Shown in pieces: positions 34,115-42,943 of a stretch of DNA of 64,000 bases. The stretch lies in contig CAKUGF010000001.1 in assembly GCA_934654585.1 (NCBI GenBank), forward strand, positions 144,195-208,194, given 5' to 3'. The number at the start of each line of letters is the position of its first letter. Position 1 is the first letter of the stretch. Made by a program: the position numbers and the translations under genes. Source of the stretch: an uncultured Collinsella sp. (GTDB lineage Bacteria; Actinomycetota; Coriobacteriia; Coriobacteriales; Coriobacteriaceae). The notes below the pieces were generated by a model. The model made no database searches. It was not told the DNA's origin and saw only the letters and a list, made by a program, of their open reading frames with translations.

Positions 34115-34819
34115 ATGGGCGTCGTCGATCCCTTTTCTGTTGCTCGGGCGGCAGGGCTCGAGTTAACCAGGACACCCGAGGGCCTCACGCTCACCGATGG
34201 CTCGATGGAGCTGCGAGCCGATTTTGCCCGCATGCTTCCACGACTCAAGCAAGGCCGCCTGCAGCAGGAGCTGCTGGTGAAGGCCGCGCGCGCGAAAGGC
34301 GTTGAGCGCCCGTGGGCAATCGATGCCACGGCAGGTTTTGGCGAGGATTCGCTGCTGCTGGCCGCCGCGGGCTTTGCGGTCGATTTATATGAGCAGGACT
34401 ATGTAATCGCGGCGCTGCTGCAGGATGCCTTGGAACGTGCGGCGGACGATCCGGCGCTTGCGGATGCCGTGGCGCGTATGCGTCTACATGCAGGCAAGGA
34501 CAGCATCGCCGGTCTTCACCATACGGCTGAGCTGGTCGAGCAGGGTGAGCTCGCCGCGCCGGACGTGGTGTACCTGGACCCTATGTTCCCCGAGCGCACC
34601 AAGAGTGCGGCGGTCAAAAAGAAGTTTCAGCTGCTGCATCATCTGGAGCAGCCGTGCGCCGATGAGGAGACGCTGGTCGAGGCGGCGCTTGCCGTGCATC
34701 CGCGCAAAGTCGTTATCAAACGACCGGTGAAGGGCCCGCTACTTGCCGGTATGAAGCCGAGCTATCAGCTCGCGGGCAAGGCCGTGCGCTATGACGTCCT
34801 GGTGCCGCCGCGTCTATAG
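34115..34819 (+). CDS. rsmJ: 16S rRNA (guanine(1516)-N2)-methyltransferase RsmJ-like
   Basis: A 234-residue SAM methyltransferase. IDATAGFGEDSLLLAAAGF is motif I and VVYLDPMFPERTKSAAVKKKFQLL carries the family signature DPMFP, followed by KVVIKRP. E. coli RsmJ methylates G1516 of 16S rRNA. The first third is divergent from E. coli, but the diagnostic motifs are complete. AAGGAGTGTCC precedes the ATG at 34115. Confidence 0.88.
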   Translation: MGVVDPFSVARAAGLELTRTPEGLTLTDGSMELRADFARMLPRLKQGRLQQELLVKAARAKGVERPWAIDATAGFGEDSLLLAAAGFAVDLYEQDYVIAALLQDALERAADDPALADAVARMRLHAGKDSIAGLHHTAELVEQGELAAPDVVYLDPMFPERTKSAAVKKKFQLLHHLEQPCADEETLVEAALAVHPRKVVIKRPVKGPLLAGMKPSYQLAGKAVRYDVLVPPRL

Positions 34820-34847
34820 CCTGTCGAGTAAGGGCGGATGCGCGGGA

Positions 34848-35144
34848 CTATTTCCAAGGGTGCGACGTCAAATGCCAGCCGCCGCAGTACTCGCATTTAT
34901 AGCAGGCCAGTCCGCGGCGCCCACGATTCTCGCAATCGGCCATAACGGCCTCTGCCTCGGCGCGCGTGTCGTAGCGGTTCTTGCGTTCGCACGATTTGTA
35001 GCGCCAGGCCTCGTCGCGCTCGGCATCCAGGGCGCCGCGGCGCTCGTCCTCGCGCGCAAACAGGTCGCTCATATCGCCGCCGGTGGCAGCGCCCAAAAAC
35101 TCGCTTTTGGCCTTTGACCAGGCGGCTCGCTTTTTGCTTCCCAT
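34848..35144 (-). CDS. Unknown small basic protein with a CxxC pair
   Basis: A 98-residue hydrophilic protein rich in Arg, Glu and Ala. The C-terminus CYKCEYCGGWHLTSH resembles half a zinc ribbon. The N-terminus starts MGSKKRAAWSKAKSEF. GGAAAGGGGC lies 11 bases before the ATG at 35144. No close family comes to mind. It is flanked by rsmJ (convergent) and a divergent GNAT gene. Confidence 0.6.
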   Translation of the reverse strand: MGSKKRAAWSKAKSEFLGAATGGDMSDLFAREDERRGALDAERDEAWRYKSCERKNRYDTRAEAEAVMADCENRGRRGLACYKCEYCGGWHLTSHPWK

Positions 35145-35221
35145 CTGCTTCGCGCCCCTTTCCAAACGCTGGTATCATTGCCCAATCAAAGTGATACCAA
35201 TAAACGTGAGGTCGCCGCACG

Positions 35222-35710
35222 ATGATCAGAAAAACCCTCGATACCGACATTCCAGCCGTCATGGCTATTTACGACGCTGCCCGCGCTTTTATGCGCGAGC
35301 ATGGTAATGCTACGCAGTGGCCGGTTGGCACGCCCTCGGCCGAGCAACTCAAAAGCGATATCGCCGCCGGTGGCAGCTATGTGTGTGAAGTCGACGGCCG
35401 CGTGGTGGCGACGTTTGCCTTTTTGACGGGGCCGGACAGTTCCTACGATGTGATCGAGGACGGTCGGTGGCGCAGCGATGCCCCGTATGCCGTGCTGCAC
35501 CGCGTGGCATCCGATGGCACCACGCATGGCGTTGCGGCCGCGATGTTCACTTTTGCCAAGGAGCGCGTCGACCATTTGCGCATCGACACGCACCAAGACA
35601 ACCTGCCCATGCAGGGTGCCATTCTCAAGGCCGGGTTCGAGCGCGCCGGCGTCGTGTATGTGTCGGACGGCACGCCGCGTGTTGCGTTTGACTGGCTGCG
35701 CGAGGCGTAG
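35222..35710 (+). CDS. GNAT-family N-acetyltransferase
   Basis: A 162-residue GCN5-like acetyltransferase. It has an N-terminal IRKTLDTDIPAVMAIYDAARAFMREHGNATQWP and a central beta strand pair (SYVCEVDGRVVATFAFL), with HGVAAAMFTFAK in place of the usual acetyl-CoA-binding loop. The C-terminal part (LRIDTHQDNLPMQGAILKAGFE) is the most conserved GNAT segment. The substrate is unknown. It ends at a bidirectional terminator. Confidence 0.88.
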   Translation: MIRKTLDTDIPAVMAIYDAARAFMREHGNATQWPVGTPSAEQLKSDIAAGGSYVCEVDGRVVATFAFLTGPDSSYDVIEDGRWRSDAPYAVLHRVASDGTTHGVAAAMFTFAKERVDHLRIDTHQDNLPMQGAILKAGFERAGVVYVSDGTPRVAFDWLREA

Positions 35711-35743
35711 GGGCCGAGTCGCGTATCAACATCTCGCCTAAAT

Positions 35744-35770
35744 AAAATGGCCCCGGGTGGGGCCATTTTT
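35744..35770. terminator. Bidirectional terminator between the GNAT and mscL genes
   Basis: AAAATGGCCCC-GGGT-GGGGCCATTTT, with T-run T67-T70 on the plus strand and AAAATA to the left giving TATTTT on the minus strand. Confidence 0.88.
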
Positions 35771-35829
35771 GTCTGCAGGTGATGCTTTGGATGGGCGAGG
35801 ACCAACGTCCGTCGCCAGGGCGATAGTAG

Positions 35830-36255
35830 TTATGCCTTAGGCAGCTCGCTTCCGCAGTGGCAGCACTTGGTCGCGCCCTCGTTTACCTCTTCCAGGCAAT
35901 AGGGGCAGACGGGCTTGGGGGCGGCTTCCTCGGCGGTGGCGCCGGCTAGCTTGTCGCCAATCTCCTGTGCCTTGTTAAACGCCTTGACGATGGCAAAGAC
36001 AATCGCCGCCACAATTAAAAAGTTGATGCACGCGCCGATGAACGTGCCAAAGTCGATATTGGTGCCCGGCACCACCAGCCCTGAGATCTCGGTCGCGCTA
36101 CCGCCGGCAATCACGGAGATGAGCGGGTTGATGATGTTATCGGTAAGCGAGGTCACGATGGCGGTGAACGCGCCGCCGATAATCACGCCGACAGCCATGT
36201 CCATCACGTTGCCGCGATTGATGAATTCCTTGAACTCGTTGAGCAGTGCCTTCAT
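35830..36255 (-). CDS. mscL: Large-conductance mechanosensitive channel with C-terminal zinc ribbon
   Basis: A 141-residue MscL. The N-terminal FKEFINRGNVMDMAVGVIIGGAFTAIV is the S1 helix and TM1, and a second helix lies at about 65-92. The channel opens under membrane tension to release osmolytes. The C-terminal tail carries CPYC (Cys117, Cys120) and Cys131/132, Cys134, a compact zinc-ribbon-like module absent from E. coli MscL. GAGGAGCC precedes the ATG. Confidence 0.93.
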   Translation of the reverse strand: MKALLNEFKEFINRGNVMDMAVGVIIGGAFTAIVTSLTDNIINPLISVIAGGSATEISGLVVPGTNIDFGTFIGACINFLIVAAIVFAIVKAFNKAQEIGDKLAGATAEEAAPKPVCPYCLEEVNEGATKCCHCGSELPKA

Positions 36256-36496
36256 AGTGGCTCCTCGCTGTTGTGGGGCTCACGTATCCACCGCCCCAGA
36301 TGAGCCCGGACAGACAAAAGGGGAGGTGCCGGCTTTCGCAAGGCGCGAACCTACGAAAATCGCCGCGCGGCAACGCAGGGCGATGAGCTCGGTCGGGGGA
36401 TAGGGCCCGCTTCGCCCGCCGGCTCGTAAATTGTATCATCCAGTGTGTGACAAAAGCGTACCCTGCGGGGTCGGTGGGCTATCAACGGGGGAGATC

Positions 36497-38500
36497 ATGT
36501 CGAAGCAAGCGGTCATAGGAATTCTGGCACATGTCGATGCCGGTAAGACCACGCTGGCCGAGGCCATGCTGTTTCATGCCGGCCGCATTCGCAAACGCGG
36601 GCGCGTGGACGATGGCGACTCGCATCTTGACACGAACGAGATTGAGCGCGAGCGCGGCATCACGATCTTCTCGTCGCAGGCCGTGCTCGACCACGGCGAC
36701 ACTCACGTTATGCTCGTGGACGCTCCCGGCCATGTCGATTTTTCGGCCGAGGCGGAGCGCACGCTGCGCGCGCTCGACTATGCGATCCTGGTGGTGGGAG
36801 CCAACGACGGCGTGCAGGGTCATACCGAAACCCTGTGGCGACTGCTTGCTCGCTACGACATTCCGACGTTCATCTTTATCAACAAGATCGATCTTGAAAA
36901 CCCTGGTCGTGATGCGCTGTTGGCGCAACTCGGCCAGCGCCTTTCCGAGGGCTGTCTAGATGCCGAGGGCTTGCTGGCAGGCGGCGCCGTGCAAGAGGAT
37001 GCCGCGGCGCTGGATGAGGCGGCGCTCGATGAGTTTCTTGAAGCAGGAAAGCTGTCTGCCGCAACGCTTTCGCGCATGGTGGCCGAGCACAGGTTGTTCC
37101 CCTGCTTTGCCGGCTCGGCGCTCAAAGACCAAGGCGTGGCGGAGCTGCTCGACGGCATGTGCGCTTTGATGCGCGAGCGGACGTGGCCCCAAGAGTTTGC
37201 AGCACGAGTCTACCGCGTGAGTCGTGGAGACCGCGGCGAGCGTCTTGCGTGGGTCAAGGTGACGGGCGGTGTGCTGCGTGCAAAACAGGTGATTGAGGGG
37301 CGCTCCGGTGTCGAGGCTTGGGAGCAAAAGATCGACCAGGTGCGCATCTATAACGGCGAGAAATACGAGCTTGCCCAAGAAGTTGCCGCCGGCGGTATCT
37401 GCGCCGTGACGGGCCTCGCGCACGTTCGTCCAGGTGATGCCCTGGGCGCAGAGCCCATGGGCGAGCAGCCGATCATCGCACCGGTTCTCACCTATACGGT
37501 GCTGCCGGGCGAGCACGATGTCCACACGGTGTTCCAGGCGCTGACCGAGCTTGCCGACGAGGATCCCATGCTCGGCGTAAGCTGGAACACGCATCTTGAG
37601 CAGATCCATCTGCAGCTCATGGGCGCCGTGCAGCTGGAGGTCGTGCAGCGGGTGCTGGCTGACCGGTTTGACCTTACGGTCGAGTTTGAACCCGGTGGCA
37701 TTCTCTATAAGGAGACTATCTCCCAGCCGGTCGAGGGCGTTGGCCATTTTGAGCCGCTGCGTCACTATGCCGAGGTTCACCTGCGCCTGGAGCCGTTGCC
37801 GGCGGGTTCGGGCGTGCAATTTGGCACCGTGACCTCGACCGACGAACTCGACCTCAACTGGCAGCGCCTGGCGCTCACCAATGCTATGGAACGCGATCAC
37901 CTGGGCGTACTGACCGGTTCGCCCATCACCGATGTGCGCATTACGCTCACGGGCGGTCGCGCACATGCCAAGCACACCGAGGGCGGCGACTTTCGCCAGG
38001 CAACGTATCGTGCGATTCGCCAGGGACTCATGCAGGCGCGTGAGGCTGGCGCGGCAGTGTTGCTGGAGCCGTGGTATCACTTTGAGCTCGAGGTGCCCGG
38101 GGAATGTGTGGGCCGTGCGCTCTCGGATGCCACGCGTATGGGTGCCGAGTGCGAGCCGCCGGCGATGCTGGGCGATCGCGCCAAGCTCGTAGGCCGCGTC
38201 CCCGCATCCGAGGTGCAGGACTATGCGCTGGAGGTGGCCGCCTACACGAGCGGCCGCGGTCATCTGTACCTGGAGTTTGCCGGCTACGCGCCCTGTCATG
38301 ATGCCGAGCGCGTGATCGAGGCGGCTGCCTACGAGCCCGAGGCCGATCTGCCCAACACGCCCGACTCGGTCTTTTGCTCCCACGGCGCCGGCTACACCGT
38401 CAAGTGGTACGACGTCCCCGCCGCGGCGCACGTCCGCATCGATTCCACGACCTTTCGTCCCTGGCGCGCGGCAGATGCCGAATTCTTCGGCCGCGTGTGA
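36497..38500 (+). CDS. TetM/EF-G-like translational GTPase
   Basis: A 667-residue EF-G-type GTPase. G1 is LAHVDAGKTT, G3 DAPGHVDF, G4 NKID, and TNEIERERGITIFSSQAV is the switch region; domains II-V follow. The arrangement is that of TetM-like ribosomal protection proteins, but similar chromosomal GTPases of uncertain role are common in gut Firmicutes and Actinobacteria. Drug resistance should not be assumed. ACGGGGGAGATC precedes the ATG. The TGA stop lies inside the following REP-like repeat. Confidence 0.88.
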   Translation: MSKQAVIGILAHVDAGKTTLAEAMLFHAGRIRKRGRVDDGDSHLDTNEIERERGITIFSSQAVLDHGDTHVMLVDAPGHVDFSAEAERTLRALDYAILVVGANDGVQGHTETLWRLLARYDIPTFIFINKIDLENPGRDALLAQLGQRLSEGCLDAEGLLAGGAVQEDAAALDEAALDEFLEAGKLSAATLSRMVAEHRLFPCFAGSALKDQGVAELLDGMCALMRERTWPQEFAARVYRVSRGDRGERLAWVKVTGGVLRAKQVIEGRSGVEAWEQKIDQVRIYNGEKYELAQEVAAGGICAVTGLAHVRPGDALGAEPMGEQPIIAPVLTYTVLPGEHDVHTVFQALTELADEDPMLGVSWNTHLEQIHLQLMGAVQLEVVQRVLADRFDLTVEFEPGGILYKETISQPVEGVGHFEPLRHYAEVHLRLEPLPAGSGVQFGTVTSTDELDLNWQRLALTNAMERDHLGVLTGSPITDVRITLTGGRAHAKHTEGGDFRQATYRAIRQGLMQAREAGAAVLLEPWYHFELEVPGECVGRALSDATRMGAECEPPAMLGDRAKLVGRVPASEVQDYALEVAAYTSGRGHLYLEFAGYAPCHDAERVIEAAAYEPEADLPNTPDSVFCSHGAGYTVKWYDVPAAAHVRIDSTTFRPWRAADAEFFGRV

Positions 38501-38525
38501 CAAAGGGACAGCCCCCTTTGTCACA
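38496..38525. repeat. REP-like palindrome, TGTGACAAAGGG family
   Basis: TGTGACAAAGGG and CCCTTTGTCACA with a short loop. The first four bases TGTGA include the stop codon TGA of the GTPase gene. Confidence 0.85.
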
Positions 38526-38530
38526 TTCAG

Positions 38531-38560
38531 TTGGTATAACTCGGTATAAGTTGGTATAAC
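38531..38560 (+). promoter_or_regulatory. Triple 10-bp direct repeat before the AAA ATPase gene
   Basis: TTGGTATAAC, TCGGTATAAG and TTGGTATAAC follow each other without gap, giving three GGTATAA motifs on the same helix face. They end 34 bp before the ATG and overlap the likely core promoter. Confidence 0.6.
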
Positions 38561-38594
38561 TGTAGAGAGCGTTTGCCAATCCGAGGAGGCCGAT

Positions 38595-39713
38595 ATGAAT
38601 CCAAATCCCTTTAAGCCAACGGCTGGCAAGCGGCCTCCGGTGTTGATCGGCCGCGAGTCGGTCATTGAGGATTTTGAAGAAGGTCTCGACAACGGTGCGG
38701 GAGCGCCGGGCAGGCTCATGCTCATCACGGGAAACCGCGGCTGTGGCAAAACGGTCCTGCTGCGTGAGTTGCAGCGCTTGGCGGCAGAGCGCGGTTGGGC
38801 GGTCATTTCCGATTCGGCATCGCTTGGCTTATGCGACCGCCTGGCCGACGCGCTTCGCTCAAACAAACCCGTCGTGACGTCTATGGAATTCGGCCCATCA
38901 TTCGGGCGTATGTCGGTCGAGGCAGCGCGCGCAAAGGGCGAAACGTTGCGTGGGTTGGTCAACGAACGCCTCAATAAGCTTGGGTCGGGAAAAGGCATCC
39001 TGTTTGCGATTGACGAAGCGCAGTCGGCATCTATCGAGGAGTTGGCCGCCTTGGCCGTTCTCTATCAGCAGGTGCTGGGAGACCAAGATGCCACGGGCCT
39101 GCCCGATAGCGAGCAGCGCGGTCTTGCCTTGGTGTTTGCCGGCCTGCCCAGCATGGTGGACGACCTGCTCGAGGAGCCGAGCGTGACGTTTTTACGCCGT
39201 GCTCAGCAGCGTACGCTGGGGGTGATCTCTTTGCCTAAGGTACGCGATGCGTTTATCCAGACGGTTCAGGATGCCGGCCTTAACGTTGATGTGGAGACGG
39301 CGGATCTTGCAGCGCGCAAGAGTATGGGCCATCCCTACATGGTCCAGCTTGTGGGCTATTACATGTGGCGGGCGGTCGTTCGCCGTGGCTCACAGATCAT
39401 TGAAGAGCGCGATGTCGAGGCCGGCTACGCAGATGCCATCTCTGAGTTCTATGAAGCAGTCGACGCGCCGCTGTATTACGGCCTGCGCAGCCCTCAACGT
39501 CTGTTTATCGAGGCGATGGCGGTTGACGAGAACAAGCCGACGCGCATGGCGGACATCATCGAGCGCTGCGACCGCACCCAGAGTTGGGTGAGCAAGTACC
39601 GCGCAAGCCTGATTCGCGAGCGCGTTATCGAGGCTGCCGGATACGGCCTCGTCCGCTTTGTCGTGCCCATGCTGGGCGAGTACATTCGCGATCGCGTTCT
39701 ATGGCACGAATAG
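38595..39713 (+). CDS. AAA ATPase with winged-helix C-terminus
   Basis: A 372-residue P-loop ATPase. GNRGCGKT (46-53) is Walker A, LFAIDEAQ the Walker B with extended acidic residue, and the C-terminal third looks like a winged helix (RMADIIERCDRTQSWVSKYRASLIRERVIEAAG). This is the layout of STAND- or archaeal-type ATPases that bind DNA. The UvrA-like gene starts 9 bp after it, so the pair is cotranscribed. Its function is unknown. A triple direct repeat lies in front. Confidence 0.8.
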   Translation: MNPNPFKPTAGKRPPVLIGRESVIEDFEEGLDNGAGAPGRLMLITGNRGCGKTVLLRELQRLAAERGWAVISDSASLGLCDRLADALRSNKPVVTSMEFGPSFGRMSVEAARAKGETLRGLVNERLNKLGSGKGILFAIDEAQSASIEELAALAVLYQQVLGDQDATGLPDSEQRGLALVFAGLPSMVDDLLEEPSVTFLRRAQQRTLGVISLPKVRDAFIQTVQDAGLNVDVETADLAARKSMGHPYMVQLVGYYMWRAVVRRGSQIIEERDVEAGYADAISEFYEAVDAPLYYGLRSPQRLFIEAMAVDENKPTRMADIIERCDRTQSWVSKYRASLIRERVIEAAGYGLVRFVVPMLGEYIRDRVLWHE

Positions 39714-39722
39714 GGGGTAAAG

Positions 39723-42212
39723 ATGACGTCACAACAACCAGACGCTATCGAGGTGCGTGGTGCGCGCGTCCATAATCTCAAAGACATCGATATCGATATT
39801 CCGCTGGGAAAGCTGGTGGGTATTGCCGGCGTGTCCGGTTCGGGCAAGAGCTCGCTAGCACTGGGAGTCCTCTATGCCGAGGGCTCGCGCCGTTACCTGG
39901 AGGCGCTCAGCACCTATACTCGCCGTCGTTTAACGCAGGCCGAGCATGCGCAGGTGGATGAAGTGCTGCATGTGCCGGCGGCGCTCGCGCTGCATCAGCG
40001 TCCGAGTGTACCAGGCGTGCGCTCGACCTTTGGAACCATGACCGAGCTCAACAACAGCCTTCGCCTGCTCTTTAGCCGTTGCGCCCATCATGTGTGTCCG
40101 CACTGTGGGGCGCGCGTGGAGCCGAGCCTCAATGTTGCCGCGGGCCTGTCACTTGTGTGTCCGTCATGCTGCCGCGAGTTCTACGCGCCGAGCGCCGAGG
40201 ACCTTGCCTTTAACAGCGGCGGCGCGTGCCCCACCTGCGGCGGCACCGGCGTTATGCGCGAGGTGGACGAGGCGAGCCTGGTGCCCGACGAGTCAAAGAC
40301 CATCAACGAAGGCGCGGTGCTTCCCTGGGGCACGCTCATGTGGGACCTGATGAAACAGGTCGCCGGCGAGATGGGTGTGCGTACCGATGTTCCGTTTAGC
40401 CAGCTCACGCCTCAGGAGCGTGATATCGTGTTCCACGGCCCGGCGGTTAAGAAGCACATTCTCTACGTCCCCAAAAACGGCGAGGGCGCCACGCCGCTCG
40501 ACTTTACCTATTACAACGCCGTCTATACCGTCGAGAACGCGCTCGCCAAGGTCAAGGACGACAAGGGGCTCAAACGCGTTGCGCGCTTTTTGCGCGAGGG
40601 GTCATGTCGTGATTGCGACGGCACGAGGCTTTCCAAGGCGGCGCGCCAGCCCCAAGTGCGCGGTATCAATCTGGCGCAGGCAGCTGCCATGACGCTGGGC
40701 GAGGCGATCGAGTGGGTGCGTGGCGTGCCCGCGTCGTTGCCGGGCGAGATGCGGCCCATGGCAGCGGACATCTGTGATTCGTTCTTGAGCACGGCTCGCC
40801 GTCTGGTCGACTTGGGGCTTGACTATCTTTCGCTCGATCGCGCCGGCGCGACGCTTTCCACGGGCGAGCGTCAGCGCGTGCAGCTTGCCCGCGTGGTGCG
40901 CAATCGCTCGACGGGCGTGCTCTATGTACTGGACGAGCCCTCGATTGGCTTGCATCCGGCAAATGTCGACGGCCTGGTGGGCGTGATGCGCGACCTGGTT
41001 GCCGACGGCAACACCGTGGTCGTTGTCGACCACGATACACGCGTGCTGACGGAAGCCGACTATCTGGTCGAGATGGGCCCCGTTGCCGGAGCGGGCGGCG
41101 GCAACGTGATTGCTGCCGGGACGGTGGATGAGGTCGAGCAATCGCAGGGCAGCCGCATCGCGCCGTTTTTGCGCTCGGACCCCAAGCGCCTGCGCCCGCA
41201 GGTGGACGACGATGAAATGTTTGACCAGGGCCATATTCGCATGGCGACCGAGGCCATCCATACCGTCAAGCCGCTCGAGGTGGATATCCCGCGCGGTCGC
41301 CTTGTCGCGGTGACGGGCGTTTCGGGTTCGGGTAAGACGACGCTCGTGCTCGAGACGCTCATTCCCGCGCTTAAGGCACAAGCGACCGGCGAGCGCCTGC
41401 CGCGCCATGCGCGCTGGATCGATGCCGAGGGTATCGCCCGTGCCAACCTTATCGACGCCACGCCCATCGGTGCCAACGTGCGCTCTACGGTAGCGACCTA
41501 TGCCGATATCCATGACGAGCTGCGCCGCGCCTTTGCCCGTACGCCCGAGGCCAAAGCAGCCGGCTACAAGGCGGGCGCCTTTAGCTACAACACCGGTGCC
41601 CTGCGCTGTCCCACGTGTGATGGCACGGGCTCCATATCGCTTGACGTGCAGTTTCTGCCCGATGTCGAGATCGTCTGCCCGACATGCCGCGGCTCGCGCT
41701 ACGCCGAGGCCGCCTCGCATATCCATCGCGAGGGCAAGGACGGCAGTCTGCTTGCATTGCCACAGCTTATGGATATGAGCGTGGACGAGGCGCTCGACGC
41801 CACAGTGGGACTTAAGAAGGTTCAGACACGCCTGCAGACCTTGCACGACTTGGGCCTAGGCTACCTCACGCTCGGCGAGCCCACGCCGGCACTCTCGGGC
41901 GGCGAGGCACAGCGTCTGAAGCTCGCGAGCGAGATGGGTCGCGTGCAGGACGATGCCGTGTTCGTGTTTGACGAGCCCACGATCGGCCTGCATCCGCTCG
42001 ATGTGCAGGTTCTGCTGGGAGTGTTCGACGGCCTGGTTGCCAAGGGCGCCACGGTTATCGTGATCGAACACGACCTCGACCTCATTCGTAACGCCGACTA
42101 CGTGATCGATATGGGCCCAGGCGGTGGCGACGCCGGCGGACAAATCGTCTGCGCCGGCACGCCGGGCGACATCGCGGCCTGCTCCAAGAGCATCACCGGC
42201 CGCTATCTATAG
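39723..42212 (+). CDS. UvrA-like ABC ATPase, class II
   Basis: An 829-residue double ABC protein. It has two Walker A motifs (GVSGSGKSS at 36-44 and GVSGSGKTT), two signatures (LSTGERQRVQLAR and LSGGEAQRLKLA) and CxxC zinc modules (CPHCG, CPTCGGTG, CPTCDGTG). It is about 110-120 residues shorter than UvrA, which fits the UvrA2 group lacking the UvrB-binding domain. Members act in self-protection from DNA-binding drugs or in uncharacterised DNA repair. It is cotranscribed with the AAA ATPase. Confidence 0.88.
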   Translation: MTSQQPDAIEVRGARVHNLKDIDIDIPLGKLVGIAGVSGSGKSSLALGVLYAEGSRRYLEALSTYTRRRLTQAEHAQVDEVLHVPAALALHQRPSVPGVRSTFGTMTELNNSLRLLFSRCAHHVCPHCGARVEPSLNVAAGLSLVCPSCCREFYAPSAEDLAFNSGGACPTCGGTGVMREVDEASLVPDESKTINEGAVLPWGTLMWDLMKQVAGEMGVRTDVPFSQLTPQERDIVFHGPAVKKHILYVPKNGEGATPLDFTYYNAVYTVENALAKVKDDKGLKRVARFLREGSCRDCDGTRLSKAARQPQVRGINLAQAAAMTLGEAIEWVRGVPASLPGEMRPMAADICDSFLSTARRLVDLGLDYLSLDRAGATLSTGERQRVQLARVVRNRSTGVLYVLDEPSIGLHPANVDGLVGVMRDLVADGNTVVVVDHDTRVLTEADYLVEMGPVAGAGGGNVIAAGTVDEVEQSQGSRIAPFLRSDPKRLRPQVDDDEMFDQGHIRMATEAIHTVKPLEVDIPRGRLVAVTGVSGSGKTTLVLETLIPALKAQATGERLPRHARWIDAEGIARANLIDATPIGANVRSTVATYADIHDELRRAFARTPEAKAAGYKAGAFSYNTGALRCPTCDGTGSISLDVQFLPDVEIVCPTCRGSRYAEAASHIHREGKDGSLLALPQLMDMSVDEALDATVGLKKVQTRLQTLHDLGLGYLTLGEPTPALSGGEAQRLKLASEMGRVQDDAVFVFDEPTIGLHPLDVQVLLGVFDGLVAKGATVIVIEHDLDLIRNADYVIDMGPGGGDAGGQIVCAGTPGDIAACSKSITGRYL

Positions 42213-42217
42213 GTGAA

Positions 42218-42246
42218 TGTGACAAAGGGACTGTCCCTTTGTCACA
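42218..42246. repeat. REP-like palindrome, TGTGACAAAGGGA family
   Basis: A perfect 13-bp arm pair with a CTG loop, identical to 4671-4699. The end at 42242-42244 is the stop codon TGA (minus strand) of the trmL gene. Confidence 0.88.
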
Positions 42247-42841
42247 TGCCGGCAAAGCCTGTCTGGCGCAGTGCCTCGTAGAGGACGATGGCGGCGCTGT
42301 TGGAGAGGTTGAGGGCGCTGATGCGGTAGTCGTCGGGATTGACGAAGTTACCGCAGATGTCCTGCTGCAGGATGGCCTCGTGGCTGCCCTCAGTATGTCC
42401 GAGCGACTCCTCATGGGCCTCCCAGGCATCGGCGTTGTCGAGTGAGTCGCGATCGCGCAGCATGGGGATGCGCTCGCAGCACTCGGGCGCCGCGGCAAGC
42501 AGTGGCTCGGGAATGCCCGAGCTCTCGCTGCCGAAGACCAGGTAGTCGCCGTCGCGGTAGGTGCTTTGCGCATAGGTGCGACGCGCCTTTTTGGTCAGCA
42601 GGTGCAGGCGCTCGTCGGCGGGGGAGAGCCCGTTGCGGGCAAGGAAGTCCTCCCAGCCGGCATACGTCGTCACGTCCAAGTTTTGCCAGTAACCCAGGCC
42701 GGCACGACGCACCGTCTTGTCGTCGAGCGAAAAGCCCAGGGGCTCCACCAGGTGCAGATGGGCGCCGGTAACCACGCAGGTGCGGCCGATGTTTCCCGTA
42801 TTGGCCGGAATCTCGGGCGCATACAGCACGATATTGAACAT
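42242..42841 (-). CDS. trmL: tRNA (cytidine/uridine(34)-2'-O)-methyltransferase TrmL
   Basis: A 199-residue SPOUT methyltransferase that modifies the wobble base of tRNA-Leu. IVLYAPEIPANTGNIGRTC is the diagnostic N-terminus, LVFGSESSGIP and ISALNLSNSAAIVLYEALRQ the knotted SAM site. An insertion of about 25 residues, roughly 130-160 (DSLDNADAWEAHEESLGHTEGSHEAI), is longer than in E. coli TrmL. AAGGAGATTC precedes the ATG at 42841. The stop lies inside the REP-like repeat. Confidence 0.93.
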   Translation of the reverse strand: MFNIVLYAPEIPANTGNIGRTCVVTGAHLHLVEPLGFSLDDKTVRRAGLGYWQNLDVTTYAGWEDFLARNGLSPADERLHLLTKKARRTYAQSTYRDGDYLVFGSESSGIPEPLLAAAPECCERIPMLRDRDSLDNADAWEAHEESLGHTEGSHEAILQQDICGNFVNPDDYRISALNLSNSAAIVLYEALRQTGFAGM

Positions 42842-42864
42842 GAATCTCCTTGACTCAGAATGAA

Positions 42865-42903
42865 AAACCACCACGAAGGGGACAGGCACCTTCGTGGTGG
42901 TTT
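42865..42903 (-). terminator. Repeat-derived terminator of the CobW gene
   Basis: AAACCACCACGAAGG (42865-42879) is complementary to 42889-42903; on the minus strand a T-run of five follows (GGTTTTTCATTC). The loop GGACAGGCA contains the GGGGACAGGCACC core known from REP-like families. It probably ends transcription of the gene at 42944. Confidence 0.75.
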
Positions 42904-42943
42904 GGCGGTTACGTAGCGGGCGGACAAATCCGTCTCGATAAAC

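Noticed and set aside
36497..38500. Acquired tetracycline resistance gene (tetM type).
   Set aside because: The gene has the same GC-rich codon use as its neighbours and no mobile element around it. Chromosomal TetM-like GTPases of unknown role are common, so resistance is not shown.
36956..38998. Long open frame antisense to the TetM-like gene (also 24695-26284 antisense to prfC, 48283-49755 antisense to the GGDEF/EAL gene, 4727-5572 antisense to the dihydrouridine synthase).
   Set aside because: In GC-rich genes such antisense frames arise from codon bias. The sense strand proteins carry complete conserved motifs.
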